DNA from: an uncultured Ruminococcus sp.
GTDB lineage: Bacteria; Bacillota; Clostridia; Oscillospirales; Ruminococcaceae
Length of the DNA stretch: 64,000 nucleotides
Assembly (NCBI GenBank): GCA_910576995.1
Contig: CAJTLC010000009.1
Coordinates: 52,310 to 116,309 of the forward strand
Reading direction: 5' to 3'
Shown: piece by piece, positions 8,847 through 17,133 of the stretch
Layout: each line of letters opens with the position of its first letter
Position numbering within the stretch: position 1 is the first letter of the stretch
Translations under genes and position numbers: made by a program
Notes under the pieces: generated by a model
The model's input: only the letters and a program-made list of their open reading frames with translations
Database searches by the model: none
What the model was told of the DNA's origin: nothing

Positions 8847-8868
8847 ACCGCACGGAATTCCGTGCGGT
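8847..8868. promoter_or_regulatory. Perfect 22 bp palindrome in the Fur-family gene leader
   Basis: ACCGCACGGAAT is followed by its exact reverse complement, 20 bases before the start codon. On the minus strand it is followed by TTTTTG and would act as a terminator for leftward transcription. On the plus strand it could occlude the leader or serve as a protein-binding site. It does not resemble the AT-rich Fur box. Confidence 0.6.
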
Positions 8869-8887
8869 CTGAAACTGTGAGGCGTTT

Positions 8888-9319
8888 ATGAAAAAAGATC
8901 TTGGTTACAAAACATCACAAAAGGAAATGCTTCTGGATTTTCTTGTAAAAAATAAAGAAAAACATACAAACGTTCAGGAAATAAGCACGTACCTTCGTTC
9001 GGAGGGTACTCCGGTCGGAACTGCGACTATTTATCGTCAGCTTGATCGCCTCGTTGATTCAGGGATCGTACGGAAATTCGTGATAGACGGCAAAACAGGC
9101 GCGTGCTATCAATACGTCGAAAATGAAAAGGAATGCCGCGAACACTTTCATCTGAAATGCCTGATCTGCGGTAAACTTATTCATCTCAGCTGCGCGCAGC
9201 TTATCGGAATTAACCGCCATATCGCCGAGCATCATGGATTTATCGTCGATCCGCTCCAGACTGTTTTTTATGGCAAATGCGCGGAATGCTCAGCTTCGGA
9301 ATCGGAAACTGAAGAGTAG
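8888..9319 (+). CDS. Fur-family metal- or peroxide-responsive regulator
   Basis: The 143-residue protein has a winged-helix DNA-binding half (about 8-75, with GTATIYRQLDRLVDSGIV) and a C-terminal dimerisation half with the structural zinc site Cys91/Cys94 (CLIC) and Cys131/Cys134 (CAEC). His86 and His88 (EHFHLKC) are in the position of regulatory metal ligands. This fits Fur, Zur or PerR; the sequence alone does not decide which, and PerR-like oxidation cannot be judged. The ATG at 8888 follows GTGAGG. The gene is monocistronic, with a promoter, R3-1 and a palindrome in its leader. A small leftward frame overlaps its 3' end. Confidence 0.9.
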   Translation: MKKDLGYKTSQKEMLLDFLVKNKEKHTNVQEISTYLRSEGTPVGTATIYRQLDRLVDSGIVRKFVIDGKTGACYQYVENEKECREHFHLKCLICGKLIHLSCAQLIGINRHIAEHHGFIVDPLQTVFYGKCAECSASESETEE

Positions 9320-9402
9320 ATCTTCACATCGTCAGTTTCGTTTTCGCAATGCGGAATTCCTCCGCTTTTAGGCACATATATCTTCATATCTTCATCATTC
9401 AT
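9268..9402 (-). CDS. Possible small acidic protein, 44 residues
   Basis: The ATG at 9402 is preceded by GAGGTGACAAAT, a good ribosome site, and opens a 44-codon frame ending in TAA at 9268. The peptide is polar and acidic with one Cys (MNDEDMKIYVPKSG at the N-terminus, PHCENET in the middle). Its last 17 codons run antisense to the end of the Fur-family gene, which weakens the case for coding. I recognise no family. Confidence 0.4.
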   Translation of the reverse strand: MNDEDMKIYVPKSGGIPHCENETDDVKIYSSVSDSEAEHSAHLP

Positions 9403-9450
9403 ATTTGTCACCTCGAAAACATTATTGCCGGCAATCGAAAATTTATACTT

Positions 9451-9469
9451 AGAGCCTGTTCAGTATCTT
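9451..9469 (+). repeat. Solo end of an R1 element
   Basis: AGAGCCTGTTCAGTATCTT matches the left end of R1-B (15349) almost exactly, but the rest of the element is missing. It lies between the small leftward frame and the promoter of the CapD-like gene. Confidence 0.5.
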
Positions 9470-9532
9470 ACATCTACTGTAAAGTGCGCAATAGATGAAT
9501 AATATGTATTTTCTGACATTTTTAACTTTTAC

Positions 9533-9561
9533 TTGACACTTATGCCGCATAATGTTATAAT
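9533..9561 (+). promoter_or_regulatory. Consensus SigA promoter of the CapD-like gene
   Basis: TTGACA (9533-9538) and TATAAT (9556-9561) are exactly 17 bases apart. The ribosome site GTGGAGG and the ATG follow within 34 bases, giving a short leader with no obvious regulatory structure. Confidence 0.9.
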
Positions 9562-9594
9562 TAAAGCAGCAAATCTTTTTTGTGGAGGTATATT

Positions 9595-11559
9595 ATGAAA
9601 CAGTTTTTTTCAAAATATGCGGCAAAGTTTCTGATCAGAAAAATAACGCTGATCTTAGCCGACGCCTTTATTGTCATCAGCGCCGCGCTTATAACGGATT
9701 TCATTCTGTCATTTTCGGATAATTCAATTTCAAATTCCGAAATGATCATTCCCATAGTGATCAGCACTGTATGCTGCTTCGCGTTTTTGTTTATTTTCGG
9801 CGCATACAGCAAAATGTGGAGATATTCCAAACCAAAAGATTACTGTTCATGTATAGCAGGTTCGATAATGGGTATATCTTCAACATGGCTTTTTAATATG
9901 ATCTGTACCGGAGATTCGGTAAAGCTTCCCTATTTTGTGTTACATATGCTGCTTACTACCGTGGGCGTATCGATGTTTCGTTTGCTGTTTCGCTCGGCAT
10001 TTATCGATATTTCCGATAAAAAGAAAAATTCTGAAAACAATATGCGGACAATGATCATAGGCGGAGGTCAGGCTTGTAAAATGCTTCTTAAAGAGATACG
10101 CAATTCTCAGAATTCCGCCTGCTGCGACGGAAAAACTACTTCATGCTATGACCCTGTATGTATAATTGACGACGACAGAAATAAAATCGGCAGTTCGATC
10201 GAAGACGTTGAAATAGTCGGTTCTACTTATGATATACCGAAATTTATTAATGAAAAGGATATCGAACTTATCATTTTTGCAATTCCATCATGCCTTGAAG
10301 ACGAGCGAAAGCGGATTCTGAACATCTGCTCGGAAACAGGCAAACCGGTTAAAAAACTTCCGTTTATCGGAAATCTCATCTTCGACGAAAATAAGCCAAC
10401 GCTGCTTAATCAAGTACATGACATCAATGTCGAAGATCTTTTAGGTCGCGATCCCATAAAATTTGACAGCCGCGAGATCAGCAATTTTATCGGAGGAAAA
10501 GTTTGTATGGTCACGGGAGGAGGCGGTTCGATAGGTTCGGAACTGGTTCGTCAGATCGCCAAATACTCACCAAAGAAAATTATTATCGTCGATATTTATG
10601 AAAACAATGCTTACGATATCCAACAGGAATTGACTATGGAATACGGCGATAGTCTCGATCTTGTGACGCTTATTGCATCCGTTCGCGATTATTACAGAAT
10701 GAACCAGATTTTCGCCAAGCATAAGCCGCAGGTCGTGTTTCACGCCGCTGCTCACAAACACGTTCCGCTTATGGAAGCTTCTCCCATGGAAGCGATAAAG
10801 AACAACATCATTGGCACTTTTAATACCGCAACTCTTGCTCAGTTTCATAAAATCGAAAAATTTGTCATGATATCTACTGATAAAGCGGTAAATCCCACTA
10901 ATGTAATGGGCGCGTCCAAACGCTGCTGTGAAATGATCGTTCAGTATCTTGCACAGCAAAATGAAGGCTGCACTGAATTTGTCACTACAAGATTCGGAAA
11001 TGTTCTCGGCTCAAACGGCTCGGTTATACCGCTTTTCAAGCGTCAGATAGAGCAGGGCAAGCCAGTTACGGTCACGCACCGTGATATTATCCGCTATTTT
11101 ATGACTATTCCAGAAGCGGTAAGTCTTGTTATGGAAGCGGCTGCCATTGCTGAAGGCGGCGAAATTTTTGTGCTTGATATGGGCAAGCCCGTGCGCATAA
11201 TCACTCTCGCCGAAAATCTTATTCGTATGTACGGAAAAGTTCCCTATGTTGATGTACCTATCGAATTTACAGGGCTTCGTCCGGGCGAAAAGATTAAGGA
11301 AGAACTGCTTATGGATGAAGAGGGACTGCAAAAGACGTCGAACAAGCTTATTTTCATAGGAAAGCAGATTGAGATCGACGAATCGACATTTGCACAAAGA
11401 CTGCGCGAACTTCGCGACGCTGCCGAAAAAAATGACGAGCGTCTTGCAATAAACGCTCTCCATAAAATGGTTCCGACGTTCATTACTCCCGAAGAATTTA
11501 ACAATAAGCTGATAAATAATAAAAGTCATCAGAAGGATGCTTCCGAGATTTCCGCATAA
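9595..11559 (+). CDS. Membrane-anchored nucleotide-sugar 4,6-dehydratase (CapD/PglF/FlaA1 family)
   Basis: The 654-residue protein has four N-terminal membrane helices (to about residue 135), a Rossmann CoA-binding-like domain (IIGGGQACKMLLKEI) and a C-terminal extended SDR domain starting at VTGGGGSIGSE. In place of the SDR Tyr-x3-Lys the family has Met-x3-Lys, visible here as STDKAVNPTNVMGASKR. Relatives convert UDP-GlcNAc to a 4-keto-6-deoxy sugar for capsule, glycan or glycoprotein synthesis at the membrane. The start is the ATG at 9595 after GTGGAGG; a TTG five codons upstream lies before that site. No glycan gene is adjacent, so it stands alone between a consensus promoter and a strong terminator. 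Confidence 0.88.
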   Translation: MKQFFSKYAAKFLIRKITLILADAFIVISAALITDFILSFSDNSISNSEMIIPIVISTVCCFAFLFIFGAYSKMWRYSKPKDYCSCIAGSIMGISSTWLFNMICTGDSVKLPYFVLHMLLTTVGVSMFRLLFRSAFIDISDKKKNSENNMRTMIIGGGQACKMLLKEIRNSQNSACCDGKTTSCYDPVCIIDDDRNKIGSSIEDVEIVGSTYDIPKFINEKDIELIIFAIPSCLEDERKRILNICSETGKPVKKLPFIGNLIFDENKPTLLNQVHDINVEDLLGRDPIKFDSREISNFIGGKVCMVTGGGGSIGSELVRQIAKYSPKKIIIVDIYENNAYDIQQELTMEYGDSLDLVTLIASVRDYYRMNQIFAKHKPQVVFHAAAHKHVPLMEASPMEAIKNNIIGTFNTATLAQFHKIEKFVMISTDKAVNPTNVMGASKRCCEMIVQYLAQQNEGCTEFVTTRFGNVLGSNGSVIPLFKRQIEQGKPVTVTHRDIIRYFMTIPEAVSLVMEAAAIAEGGEIFVLDMGKPVRIITLAENLIRMYGKVPYVDVPIEFTGLRPGEKIKEELLMDEEGLQKTSNKLIFIGKQIEIDESTFAQRLRELRDAAEKNDERLAINALHKMVPTFITPEEFNNKLINNKSHQKDASEISA

Positions 11560-11561
11560 AC

Positions 11562-11594
11562 AAAAAGCTGTCTCCTATACGAGACAGCTTTTTT
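11562..11594. terminator. Bidirectional rho-independent terminator
   Basis: AAAAAGCTGTCTC and GAGACAGCTTTTTT form a 13 bp stem with a 6-base loop and T runs on both strands. It ends the CapD-like transcript and, from the other side, the leftward 11596-12708 transcript. Confidence 0.92.
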
Positions 11595-11595
11595 A

Positions 11596-12708
11596 TTAAC
11601 GCAAATTTTTATTATAAAATCTTCCAACGGATTCTATGGCGGAAAGTCCGACAAATACAGATATCGTGCATATAATGGATACGGCGTACAGCGCGATAGC
11701 CAAACCCGTGCTTCCGTTGTGCTGGGAGATCATTACAAATCCGGGGAATACCTGTATTATTGCTGAAAGCAAATGTATAAGCGTTGCCAAAGATTTAAAA
11801 AATCCTACGCCCGTAACGAGCGTAAGAGAACTTACTCCCATAGCGATAGCGATGTACATGGACGAATTTTTTATAATTCCTGCAAACTTGCTCAATCCGC
11901 TTTCATCATACGTCAGACCAAGCGACCCGCTGTAAAGCAGATAGAATACCACGGCGGCGGCTATTCCAAGAACAGCAAGAACAATTACCACCTTGAATCC
12001 CTTTTTCGCGTCCTCGCGGCGGCGTTCTTCTTTCAGTTCAAGCATCATGCGCAGGCTTTCTTTCGAATCTTTCTGCTCCGATACAAGCTGCGACGACACA
12101 GCTTTTTTGGCAGCTTCTTTTTTAGCGCGTTCAAGATCCTCATCAACAAATTTAGGCTTGTACGACGGAGTTTCGGGAGCGTCGTCAAGAATCGGCGCAG
12201 TTACGGGCTGCGGCGGCTCGGGTTCCGCTTTTTTTTCGGGTTCTGGAGGAGTATAATTATCATCGTCCAGAACCGGCGCTTTGACTTCTTCCTTCGGGGC
12301 TTCAGCGCCAAGCTGTTTACGCATAAGTTCCAGAACTTTCTGCTTATTCGCATCGGGAAGCTTATTGTAAGTTTCAAGCTGATCCGCGGAAAATCGCTGA
12401 ATGATCTCCTCGTCCGTCATTATAAGCTTTTCTTCCTTTTCAGCTTCATAAACTGCCGATTCATCGTCAAGTACCGGCGCGGAAACTCCAGTTGGCGCAC
12501 CTTTTTTTTCCTTGACGGGAGGAACGTAAGCGTCCATATCGTCAAGTACGGGTGCGGAAATTCCCGTAGGACCTCCCTTTTTAGCACTCGGCGGCACATA
12601 ATCTATATCGTCGAGAACAGGCGCGGAAACTCCTACAGGGCCGTTATTTTTAGAAGGCTGCGCGGAGTAATCTATATCGTCCAATCCTCCAAAATTATTT
12701 TCATTCAT
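11596..12708 (-). CDS. Uncharacterised membrane protein with APVLDD repeats
   Basis: The 370-residue protein has a long hydrophilic N-terminal region (1-235) followed by four or five membrane helices (about 240-360). The soluble part repeats a short motif: GLDDIDY once, SAPVLDD three times (each preceded by GPxG or GAPTG), then APVLDD and APILDD. Proline-rich and charged spacers and a helical segment (MTDEEIIQRFSADQLETY) lie between them. I recognise no family. Evenly spaced acidic linear motifs on a membrane protein suggest a docking platform for a repeated partner, which is inference. The ATG at 12708 follows AAGAGGTGAAAAT. It is the last gene of a leftward group after purA and the dockerin transglutaminase. 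Confidence 0.7.
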   Translation of the reverse strand: MNENNFGGLDDIDYSAQPSKNNGPVGVSAPVLDDIDYVPPSAKKGGPTGISAPVLDDMDAYVPPVKEKKGAPTGVSAPVLDDESAVYEAEKEEKLIMTDEEIIQRFSADQLETYNKLPDANKQKVLELMRKQLGAEAPKEEVKAPVLDDDNYTPPEPEKKAEPEPPQPVTAPILDDAPETPSYKPKFVDEDLERAKKEAAKKAVSSQLVSEQKDSKESLRMMLELKEERRREDAKKGFKVVIVLAVLGIAAAVVFYLLYSGSLGLTYDESGLSKFAGIIKNSSMYIAIAMGVSSLTLVTGVGFFKSLATLIHLLSAIIQVFPGFVMISQHNGSTGLAIALYAVSIICTISVFVGLSAIESVGRFYNKNLR

Positions 12709-12749
12709 ATTTTCACCTCTTATTCTTGAAACGTAATTTTTAACAATTT

Positions 12750-13895
12750 TTATTCGTTTAAAGGCAGATCGTCAACAGTGTAAATACCAGCGTCTACCTG
12801 CTGTATCACCAGCGCGTCGTTTGCGGTAACTCCGTCGTTTCCGATAACGTCCGCATTCAGCCGTCCGCGCGCCGAAAGCGAATACTCGTCTTTATTGGTG
12901 AGATATTGAAGTATCAGCGTAGCGTCGGCAATTTCAACAACCCCATCGCAGTTGGCGTCGCCATACATATTCGCTTTTAAAACGGGCGGCGAATCGGGAT
13001 CATAGGCTGTCGGAGAAATATCGAATCGCGACAGAAAATCGCTGCCGCGCGTATACTCGTAATACAGCGGAATATCTTCATAAGAACTTACGTCAAATTC
13101 ATGAGCGGCGTCAGGACGGAACTCGTCAAAATCCTCCGTTCCGCGCAGGAAAAACAGATTCTCTTTCGCTCCGACAGTTGAATCAAACGTAACGTCCATG
13201 AGATAATATATACCGTCTATCTCCGCCATATTCCACAAATGCGAACCACCGGCGGCAGTTCCCGGCAGAATTCTGCAATTAATGCCGGCTTCCATAAGCA
13301 TACGATACAGCAGCAGGCTGTAGCCCTGACATACGGCAAAACCGTTCACTCCTGCGCCGTAAGCCGTAAAAATAAGCTCATCGTCAAAAGAATCAGCATA
13401 TGCGACGTTATTTTTGATATAGTCGTATATCGCTTTCGTCTTTTCGTAATCAGAACCGCCGCCGAAGTCGAGAGAAGTCGTTATATCGCCTATCTTTTCG
13501 GATAATTCGGATTCCTGTTCCGCCGTAGTGTAATAATTCACGCTCATTTTCACAACAGTGGAATCTATGCCGGTATAGGACGTATATTTCATACTTCCGC
13601 AATTTTTCTTGAGATAATCGCCGCCGACGGGATTTCCGTTTTCTGTAACGGCATCGGAAATTACAAGACGCAGATCGTCAAATCCGCTGTAAATTTCCGA
13701 TGGAAATTCAATAGAGAATTCCTTGTCGCGGTTCAGAAAATGTTTGCGCATTTCCAGAACCTTTTCATTATAAACGCTGCTGTTCGAATAGGAAACCACA
13801 TCCGCCGCAATTGCCGTATCGCAGCGCATAACAGACATGGCTGCGCCTGTTATCAGCGAAAGCGACAATGCCGCTGTAATAATTCTGCGAATCAT
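12750..13895 (-). CDS. Secreted transglutaminase-like protein with C-terminal dockerin
   Basis: The 381-residue protein starts with a signal peptide (MIRRIITAALSLSLITGA, cleavage probably near residue 31). A transglutaminase-like domain carries the triad Cys189 (FAVCQGYS), His219 (GSHLWN) and Asp234 (YYLMDVTFD). A type I dockerin occupies about 312-366, with duplicated calcium-binding segments (DANCDGVVEIADATLILQYL and NADVIGNDGVTANDALVI). It should be exported and attached to a cohesin-bearing scaffoldin, where it may act as a peptidase or cross-linker. The ATG at 13895 follows GGGAGGGATTTGTAT. It lies 52 bases after purA on the same strand. Confidence 0.88.
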   Translation of the reverse strand: MIRRIITAALSLSLITGAAMSVMRCDTAIAADVVSYSNSSVYNEKVLEMRKHFLNRDKEFSIEFPSEIYSGFDDLRLVISDAVTENGNPVGGDYLKKNCGSMKYTSYTGIDSTVVKMSVNYYTTAEQESELSEKIGDITTSLDFGGGSDYEKTKAIYDYIKNNVAYADSFDDELIFTAYGAGVNGFAVCQGYSLLLYRMLMEAGINCRILPGTAAGGSHLWNMAEIDGIYYLMDVTFDSTVGAKENLFFLRGTEDFDEFRPDAAHEFDVSSYEDIPLYYEYTRGSDFLSRFDISPTAYDPDSPPVLKANMYGDANCDGVVEIADATLILQYLTNKDEYSLSARGRLNADVIGNDGVTANDALVIQQVDAGIYTVDDLPLNE

Positions 13896-13947
13896 ATACA
13901 AATCCCTCCCTGTCGGCATGACGTTTTCGGAGACTTTTGAAAACGCC

Positions 13948-15222
13948 TTATCTTTCGAGTATCTGAGATCTGTCCGGACCGATTCCGACCATGCCTACTT
14001 TGCAGCCTACCAGTTCTTCAAGGCGCTGAATATACTTACGGCAGTTTTCGGGAAGCTCGTCAAAGCTTGCGCATTTGGAGATATCCTCCGTAAATCCGGG
14101 GAATTCCTCATATACAGGCTCGCAGCCATCAAGTTCTTCAAGCGTAGGCGGAAAGTGTTCTGTCACTGTTCCGTCAGGCTTTTTATATGCAACGCATATC
14201 TTTAATGTATCTATATTTGCAAGCGTATCAAGCTTGTTTATAGCAAGGCTGTCAAGTCCGTTTACACGAACTGAATGGCGCACGATAACCGCATCGAACC
14301 AACCCGTACGACGTGGTCTGCCTGTAGTTGTGCCGAATTCACCGCCGACATTTCTGATCTTATCGCCGACCTCGTCGTCAAGTTCCGTAGGGAAAGGTCC
14401 TTTACCTACTCTTGTGGTATAAGCTTTGGCAACGCCGATGATATTTGTGATCATTTTCGGTCCAACGCCTGTTCCCACGCAAACTCCTGCCGAAAGCGGA
14501 TGCGACGATGTAACATAAGGATATGTACCGAAATCGATATCGAGAAGCGTCGCCTGCGCACCTTCGAACATAATCGTCTTACCAGCCTTGTCGGCTTCAA
14601 ACGTAAGCACAGAAACATCGTCGATATAAGGAGCAAGACGCTTGCCGTATTCCGTATATTCTGCGATTACCGCTTCGAGATCGAAAGCTTCGCCGCCGTA
14701 AACCTCGGTAATTATCTTGTTTTTAAGTTTACCCGTAGTACGAATCTTTTCAGCAAGAACTTCCGGATGAACAAGATCATACATCCTGATTCCGCAGCGC
14801 TCGTACTTATCCATGTAAGTAGGACCTATTCCGCGTTTTGTAGTGCCGATATCCTTGCCGCCGCGGAAAGCTTCGGAAAGTCCGTCGAGAGTGATGTGCC
14901 ACGGCATTACGACATGAGCGCGCGGATCTATTTTCAGATTTGCCGTCGATATACCTCTTGCCTCAAGACCGTCAAGTTCACCGATGAAATCCTTTGGATC
15001 AAGAACGATTCCTGCACCGATAAGGCAGAGAGTATCTTTGTATAAAATACCCGATGGGATAAGATGAAGCTTATAGATCTCACCGTTATTTACGACCGTA
15101 TGACCGGCATTATTACCGCCTTGCGAGCGTACAACAACATCTGCGCGGGAAGATATGATGTCTATGATCTTACCCTTTCCCTCGTCTCCCCATTGAGTTC
15201 CGACAACAATATTAGCAGGCAT
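13948..15222 (-). CDS. purA: Adenylosuccinate synthetase
   Basis: The 424-residue enzyme makes adenylosuccinate from IMP, aspartate and GTP, the first committed step to AMP. The N-terminus has the classic GTQWGDEGKGKI phosphate loop with the catalytic Asp; other signatures are NNAGHTV, GTTKRGIGPTY and RVGKGPFPTEL, and the end is GVGPDRSQ-like (GIGPDRSQ). Length is normal. I chose the ATG at 15222 with AGAGGAATTATA upstream; an ATG six codons earlier lacks a site. Its promoter is at 15274-15302. No other purine gene is nearby. Confidence 0.97.
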   Translation of the reverse strand: MPANIVVGTQWGDEGKGKIIDIISSRADVVVRSQGGNNAGHTVVNNGEIYKLHLIPSGILYKDTLCLIGAGIVLDPKDFIGELDGLEARGISTANLKIDPRAHVVMPWHITLDGLSEAFRGGKDIGTTKRGIGPTYMDKYERCGIRMYDLVHPEVLAEKIRTTGKLKNKIITEVYGGEAFDLEAVIAEYTEYGKRLAPYIDDVSVLTFEADKAGKTIMFEGAQATLLDIDFGTYPYVTSSHPLSAGVCVGTGVGPKMITNIIGVAKAYTTRVGKGPFPTELDDEVGDKIRNVGGEFGTTTGRPRRTGWFDAVIVRHSVRVNGLDSLAINKLDTLANIDTLKICVAYKKPDGTVTEHFPPTLEELDGCEPVYEEFPGFTEDISKCASFDELPENCRKYIQRLEELVGCKVGMVGIGPDRSQILER

Positions 15223-15273
15223 TATAATTCCTCTTTTCATAGATTTAATAGTGCAAAAGCACGGTTACAATTT

Positions 15274-15302
15274 ATTATAACACATTGCCTTATTTTTTTC
15301 AA
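15274..15302 (-). promoter_or_regulatory. SigA promoter of purA
   Basis: On the minus strand TTGAAA (15302-15297) and TATAAT (15279-15274) are 17 bases apart. The leader is about 45 bases and contains a GTGCAAAAGCAC hairpin. No purine riboswitch fits in so short a leader. Confidence 0.85.
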
Positions 15303-15348
15303 GTGCTTTGCAGTATTTTTTTAAAAAAGAAAAATCAGAACCTGTATT

Positions 15349-15534
15349 AGAGCCCGCTCAGTATCTTTTTCCGCACGTCTTTTCAGCAAATTTCGCCGCT
15401 TACTGCGTCAAAAATTCTTGCTATATGACCGAAGAAAACGCCCATGGCGCGTCAGTATTCCTGCGTGTTTTTTCCTTGTCAGCATACAAATTATGCTCGA
15501 AAATACGCATACTTCACCTATGAACACAAGCTCT
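15349..15534 (+). repeat. R1 palindromic element, copy B (full length)
   Basis: At 186 bp this is a full copy in the same orientation as R1-A. Its ends (AGAGCCCGCTCAGTAT and ATGAACACAAGCTCT) pair imperfectly and belong to a diverged subtype. An extra AGAACCTGT lies just outside the left end at 15337, suggesting insertion into or beside an older copy. It fills most of the gap between the purA promoter and the amidase gene. Confidence 0.8.
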
Positions 15535-15554
15535 TAGTTTCCGAGGATGTCTAT

Positions 15555-16286
15555 TCATTTTCCGCTCACAAAATTATTTAAGCCGTAAAAAATGGTCATA
15601 GCAACTTTCTGCTGATACTCCTCCGTATTAAGCATAGCAGCTTCTTCTGGATTCGATAAAAATCCGCATTCCACCATTACAGTCGGATTATCGCTGTAAT
15701 AGCACAAAAAAAGCTCCTTTCCGCACAATTTTATCTCACGCTTATTGTCGGGCTGTAAATATTCTGAAAAGCTGCTCTGCAACGACTTTGCAAGCATTTC
15801 ACTATCGGAATTCGTTCCCGAATAAAACATCTGCGCGCCGCTGTATACGGGATCGGTAAATTGATTCTGATGTATGGAAATGCACACTGCATTGTCATAT
15901 TTATTAAAAATCTCCAGCCGATTATCCATATCAGAACTCTTCTGATTGGCTATCCCCTCGATACCCGCATCATGTATGGACATATCGCTGTCGCGCGTAA
16001 CCTCTACCGTATATCCCGAAATCTCAAGCATATCCCTCAATCTAAGCAGTATATTCAGATTTATCCCCTTTTCCGGAACTCCTTCCGCCGATACGCAGCC
16101 GCCGTCTATTCCGCCATGCCCTGCATCCAAAATAATAACAGGCAGTTCCTCATTGAAATCCGTGAGGGAAGATGGAACGGCGGTATCGGTCATTTTATCG
16201 CTCAGAACGGCAGCTCCGCCGATCGCGGCGATTGAGCAGCCAAAAAAAAGTGTACCAAGAAATATTTTTCGTTTAGCGTTATTCAT
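15555..16286 (-). CDS. N-acetylmuramoyl-L-alanine amidase, CwlD-like
   Basis: The 243-residue Amidase_3 enzyme has an N-terminal membrane or signal segment (about 7-30) and the zinc site DAGHGGIDGG, Glu in PEKGINL, His in SIHQNQF, and the catalytic Glu in VMVECGFLSN. It should cleave the amide bond between MurNAc and the stem peptide outside the membrane. Length and single-domain form resemble CwlD, which makes muramic-lactam in spore cortex. That fits an organism with spoIVA and sipL, but vegetative amidases look similar. I chose the ATG at 16286, with AAGGAG seven bases upstream. Confidence 0.85.
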   Translation of the reverse strand: MNNAKRKIFLGTLFFGCSIAAIGGAAVLSDKMTDTAVPSSLTDFNEELPVIILDAGHGGIDGGCVSAEGVPEKGINLNILLRLRDMLEISGYTVEVTRDSDMSIHDAGIEGIANQKSSDMDNRLEIFNKYDNAVCISIHQNQFTDPVYSGAQMFYSGTNSDSEMLAKSLQSSFSEYLQPDNKREIKLCGKELFLCYYSDNPTVMVECGFLSNPEEAAMLNTEEYQQKVAMTIFYGLNNFVSGK

Positions 16287-16378
16287 CACAATACTCCTTA
16301 TAACATTTCCGCTGTGTATTTTTGATCCCTATAATTATATTCGCCTTGTCAAGAAAATAGTATTGATCCCAAAATTAA

Positions 16379-16406
16379 GAAAAACCCTCCCGTTTTTGCA
16401 GGAGGG
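16379..16406 (-). terminator. Rho-independent terminator of the phage-like module
   Basis: On the minus strand CCCTCC and GGAGGG form a 6 bp GC stem with a 10-base loop and a TTTTT tail. It lies about 150 bases beyond the end of the M15 peptidase gene and before the amidase gene. Confidence 0.8.
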
Positions 16407-16440
16407 CAATATATTACAGCCTGTTGCCGTACAATCCACT

Positions 16441-16555
16441 AGGGCTTGTTTGAAAAATCCATGCATTCATCAAAACGCCCATAAATCGCTGTCTGCGTCG
16501 TCAAAAATACGTGCAGAACTCCCAATGCGGACAGGTTCTTATATGAACACGCTCT
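16441..16555 (+). repeat. Degenerate and nested R1 fragments, copy C
   Basis: The stretch from 16441 to 16539 keeps the R1 ending TGCGGACAGGTTCT and parts of its interior. A second R1-type end (ATGAACACGCTCT) follows at 16543-16555. The pattern looks like the remains of one element inside another. Confidence 0.55.
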
Positions 16556-16559
16556 ATTA

Positions 16560-17120
16560 TTATTTCTCTAAAAGCGTTCCCTGATAAGTAACGCCGTCAA
16601 CAGTAACTGCAAACTTTTTCGATCTCTTAGAGGAAACAGGATAAACGTCGGATTTCTTCAGCTTGTAATACTCATAAAAATCAGAGCAGACACTATAAGC
16701 GGAAGTAACAGTTTCATCGCCTTTCCAGAAATTTAAGGAACGCACGTCAACATGAGACGCAGTATAAGCAGCGTCAATATTCGCAATACCGCCGAATCCT
16801 ATATCCTGAGCGGCGCAGCAAACGATTTTTGAGGATATCACGCGCCCATTTGAATCGTAACAAACAATGTCGGCAGCCGTTCCATTAACATGCTGACCGC
16901 TTCCCGAACCCCCGACGTTTTTATCATGCGCGGCGCAGCGATAGCCTGAATTGATAATGATCTTCGAACATTTCAGAGCAGAATGAAGCTTTTCCAGCTT
17001 GTCCGCAAGTTCCGTATCAAGCTTAATATCATGATTTCCACCGCATTTACAGCGAAATTCCCTGACGTTGAAATGTTCCGTAAGCTGTGTATCATACACA
17101 AATTTATACGTTTTTATCAT
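16560..17120 (-). CDS. M15-family peptidase (D-Ala-D-Ala carboxypeptidase/endolysin type)
   Basis: The 186-residue protein has a Peptidase_M15_3 domain. The zinc ligands appear in SGYRCAAHDKNVGGS, QHVNGTAADI (His and Asp) and ASHVDV (final His). Such enzymes cleave D-Ala-D-Ala or the L-Ala-D-Glu bond of peptidoglycan and are common phage endolysins. A small C-terminal region (about 150-186) may bind the wall. There is no signal peptide, which fits holin-dependent release or a phage origin. The ATG at 17120 has GGAGG seven bases upstream. It follows two phage-like genes in one leftward operon and precedes a terminator at 16379. Confidence 0.85.
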   Translation of the reverse strand: MIKTYKFVYDTQLTEHFNVREFRCKCGGNHDIKLDTELADKLEKLHSALKCSKIIINSGYRCAAHDKNVGGSGSGQHVNGTAADIVCYDSNGRVISSKIVCCAAQDIGFGGIANIDAAYTASHVDVRSLNFWKGDETVTSAYSVCSDFYEYYKLKKSDVYPVSSKRSKKFAVTVDGVTYQGTLLEK

Positions 17121-17133
17121 TTGACTTCCTCCA

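Noticed and set aside
8847..8868. The 22 bp palindrome as a Fur box
   Set aside because: It is GC-rich and unlike the AT-rich Fur, Zur or PerR operators, and on the minus strand it has the form of a terminator.
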